From NCBI RefSeq assembly GCF_001320245.1, contig NZ_BCBA01000002.1:157564-221563 (forward strand): a stretch of 64,000 bases of DNA, read 5' to 3'. This document shows positions 63,138-64,000 of this stretch, piece by piece; positions within the stretch are counted from its first letter, which is position 1, and every line of letters begins with the position of its first letter. A program made the translations under genes and the position numbers. A model generated the notes under the pieces. It was not told the origin of the DNA, made no database searches, and was given only the letters and a program-made list of their open reading frames with translations. This stretch comes from Pseudomonas sp. NBRC 111124 (GTDB taxonomy: Bacteria > Pseudomonadota > Gammaproteobacteria > Pseudomonadales > Pseudomonadaceae).

Positions 63138-64000
63138 CGCACATGCCTCACTTCGGTCTGGGAAGCGGTAGCCGCTGCGGCGGGCAGCACGCGCAGGCTG
63201 GTGTAGTTTTCTTCGGTGAACGTGCGCCCGAGCGACGGCGACTGCACGTGCAGGTACCAGGCTCCGGCTTCGGGCAAGGTCAGCGCTGCCTGGTACACAC
63301 CCTCCCCCACCTCTTCGAGCGGCAGGTTGCGCGGCAGCGACGAGGGCGCCAGGAAATAGCGCAGGGTCAGGTCGTCCAGGCCCACCCGTGGCCGGCCGTC
63401 GTCGCCGACGATGCGCACCTTGGCGGTGAACACCGTTTGCTGCGGCATGGGCTGGTCGAGGCCGATGAATTCGGCATGCGCCCCCCGCCGCTTGCTCGCA
63501 TCCGGTGCGGCAGCCACGTCGGTGCTGAAGCAGTGGATGATCTGTGGCTGGTTGAGCAGGAAGGCCACATCGAACGTGCCCGCCGCCGGCATCTTCACCG
63601 TCGAGCCATACACGCCCGGTGCCAGTTCGCGCAGGCTTCGGTCGATGACCAGGGTCGCGCGGGCCTGGTGGCCACGGTTGTTGTAGCCGGACATCGGGGC
63701 GTTCATGCCCTCGGCATAGAAGTAGGTGGTGTTGTCCACCGGGTTGACCACGAACACCGAATTATCGTCCCGCGACACCGACAGCCCCTGGGCCAGTGGC
63801 AGGTCACCGGCCTGGCGCGGCGCTGCAGGGCCGGCTTCGAAGCCCTGCACGATCGGCGTGCGCCCTTCGCCCAGGCTGCTCAGGTTGACCATGCTGACCT
63901 TGGGCGAAGCCAGCCCGCGGATGTAGGCGTAGCCCTTGGTGAAGGTCAGCTGGTAGGGCTCGGCCGCCACCGGAACGCGGTGGATCAGCTTGTCGGTACT
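63134..64000 (-). CDS. Periplasmic beta-propeller-like protein with C-terminal Ig-like domain, 5' end outside window
   Basis: The frame remains open to base 64000, so the N-terminus is missing. Visible are propeller-type strands (DKLIHRVPVAAEPYQLTFTKGYAYIRGLASPKVSMVNLSSLG, QGLSVSRDDNSVFVVNPVDNTTYFYAEGM) reminiscent of YVTN or cytochrome d1-like proteins, then Ig-like strands (VKMPAAGTFDVAFLLNQPQIIHCF, YQAALTLPEAGAWYLHVQSPSLGRTF). Function not determined. Its stop overlaps the SCO gene start. Confidence 0.7.
   Translation of the reverse strand, partial: STDKLIHRVPVAAEPYQLTFTKGYAYIRGLASPKVSMVNLSSLGEGRTPIVQGFEAGPAAPRQAGDLPLAQGLSVSRDDNSVFVVNPVDNTTYFYAEGMNAPMSGYNNRGHQARATLVIDRSLRELAPGVYGSTVKMPAAGTFDVAFLLNQPQIIHCFSTDVAAAPDASKRRGAHAEFIGLDQPMPQQTVFTAKVRIVGDDGRPRVGLDDLTLRYFLAPSSLPRNLPLEEVGEGVYQAALTLPEAGAWYLHVQSPSLGRTFTEENYTSLRVLPAAAATASQTEVRHVR

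Overview
The window looks like a chromosomal segment of a Pseudomonas of the putida group. It is GC-rich, carries REP elements of the P. putida type (GTGGGAGCGGGC...GCCCGCGAAGAGGCCGG), and encodes a complete quinohemoprotein amine dehydrogenase (qhp/pea) cluster, an RND efflux pair, a PACE transporter and a DUF6543/LRR-type protein. No tRNA, rRNA, CRISPR array or insertion sequence was recognised.

Layout. 1-11 kb: end of an LRR protein, a GGDEF-EAL protein, a non-phosphorylating type GAPDH, a VOC protein, an orphan Rhs C-terminal cassette, an uncharacterised protein, an iron alcohol dehydrogenase, and ilvA with a readable Ile-codon attenuator. 11.4-19.8 kb: wecB-nfrB-nfrA-DUF4434 gene as one overlapping operon followed by a membrane diguanylate cyclase, which reads as a c-di-GMP-controlled ManNAc-type exopolysaccharide/phage N4-receptor pathway. 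19.8-26.3 kb: an RstAB-like two-component pair divergent from an RND adaptor and pump. 26.3-28.7 kb: mobA and an acyl-CoA synthetase. 28.9-40.9 kb: qhpADCB, a divergent aldehyde dehydrogenase with a clear sigma-54 promoter, and a regulator-qhpF-qhpE-qhpG operon. Together these make, export, mature and use the CTQ-containing periplasmic amine dehydrogenase and oxidise its aldehyde product.

41-59.6 kb is the most unusual part: a curli system in two operons. The + strand operon encodes two large secreted paralogues plus csgB and csgA. The - strand operon encodes a receiver protein, a type II secretion/type IV pilus-like set (GspE, PilM/N/O-like proteins, GspC, secretin, three pseudopilins) and then csgE, csgF and csgG, nearly all with overlapping start/stop codons. 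Each operon has a -24/-12 sigma-54 promoter with a CCCC-N6-GGGG inverted repeat about 95 bp upstream, suggesting common control. The ATPase gene carries an in-frame stop codon, and the GspC gene carries a REP pair inside its reading frame. Between csgA and csgG lies a decayed tandem duplication of a csgA-alkB-csgG block that also holds a second orphan Rhs cassette.

59.6-64 kb: an operon of a partial beta-propeller-like protein, two SCO proteins, a cytochrome c/periplasmic-binding-protein fusion and a SurA-like protein. All assignments come from reading translated sequence and motifs; no database search was run.
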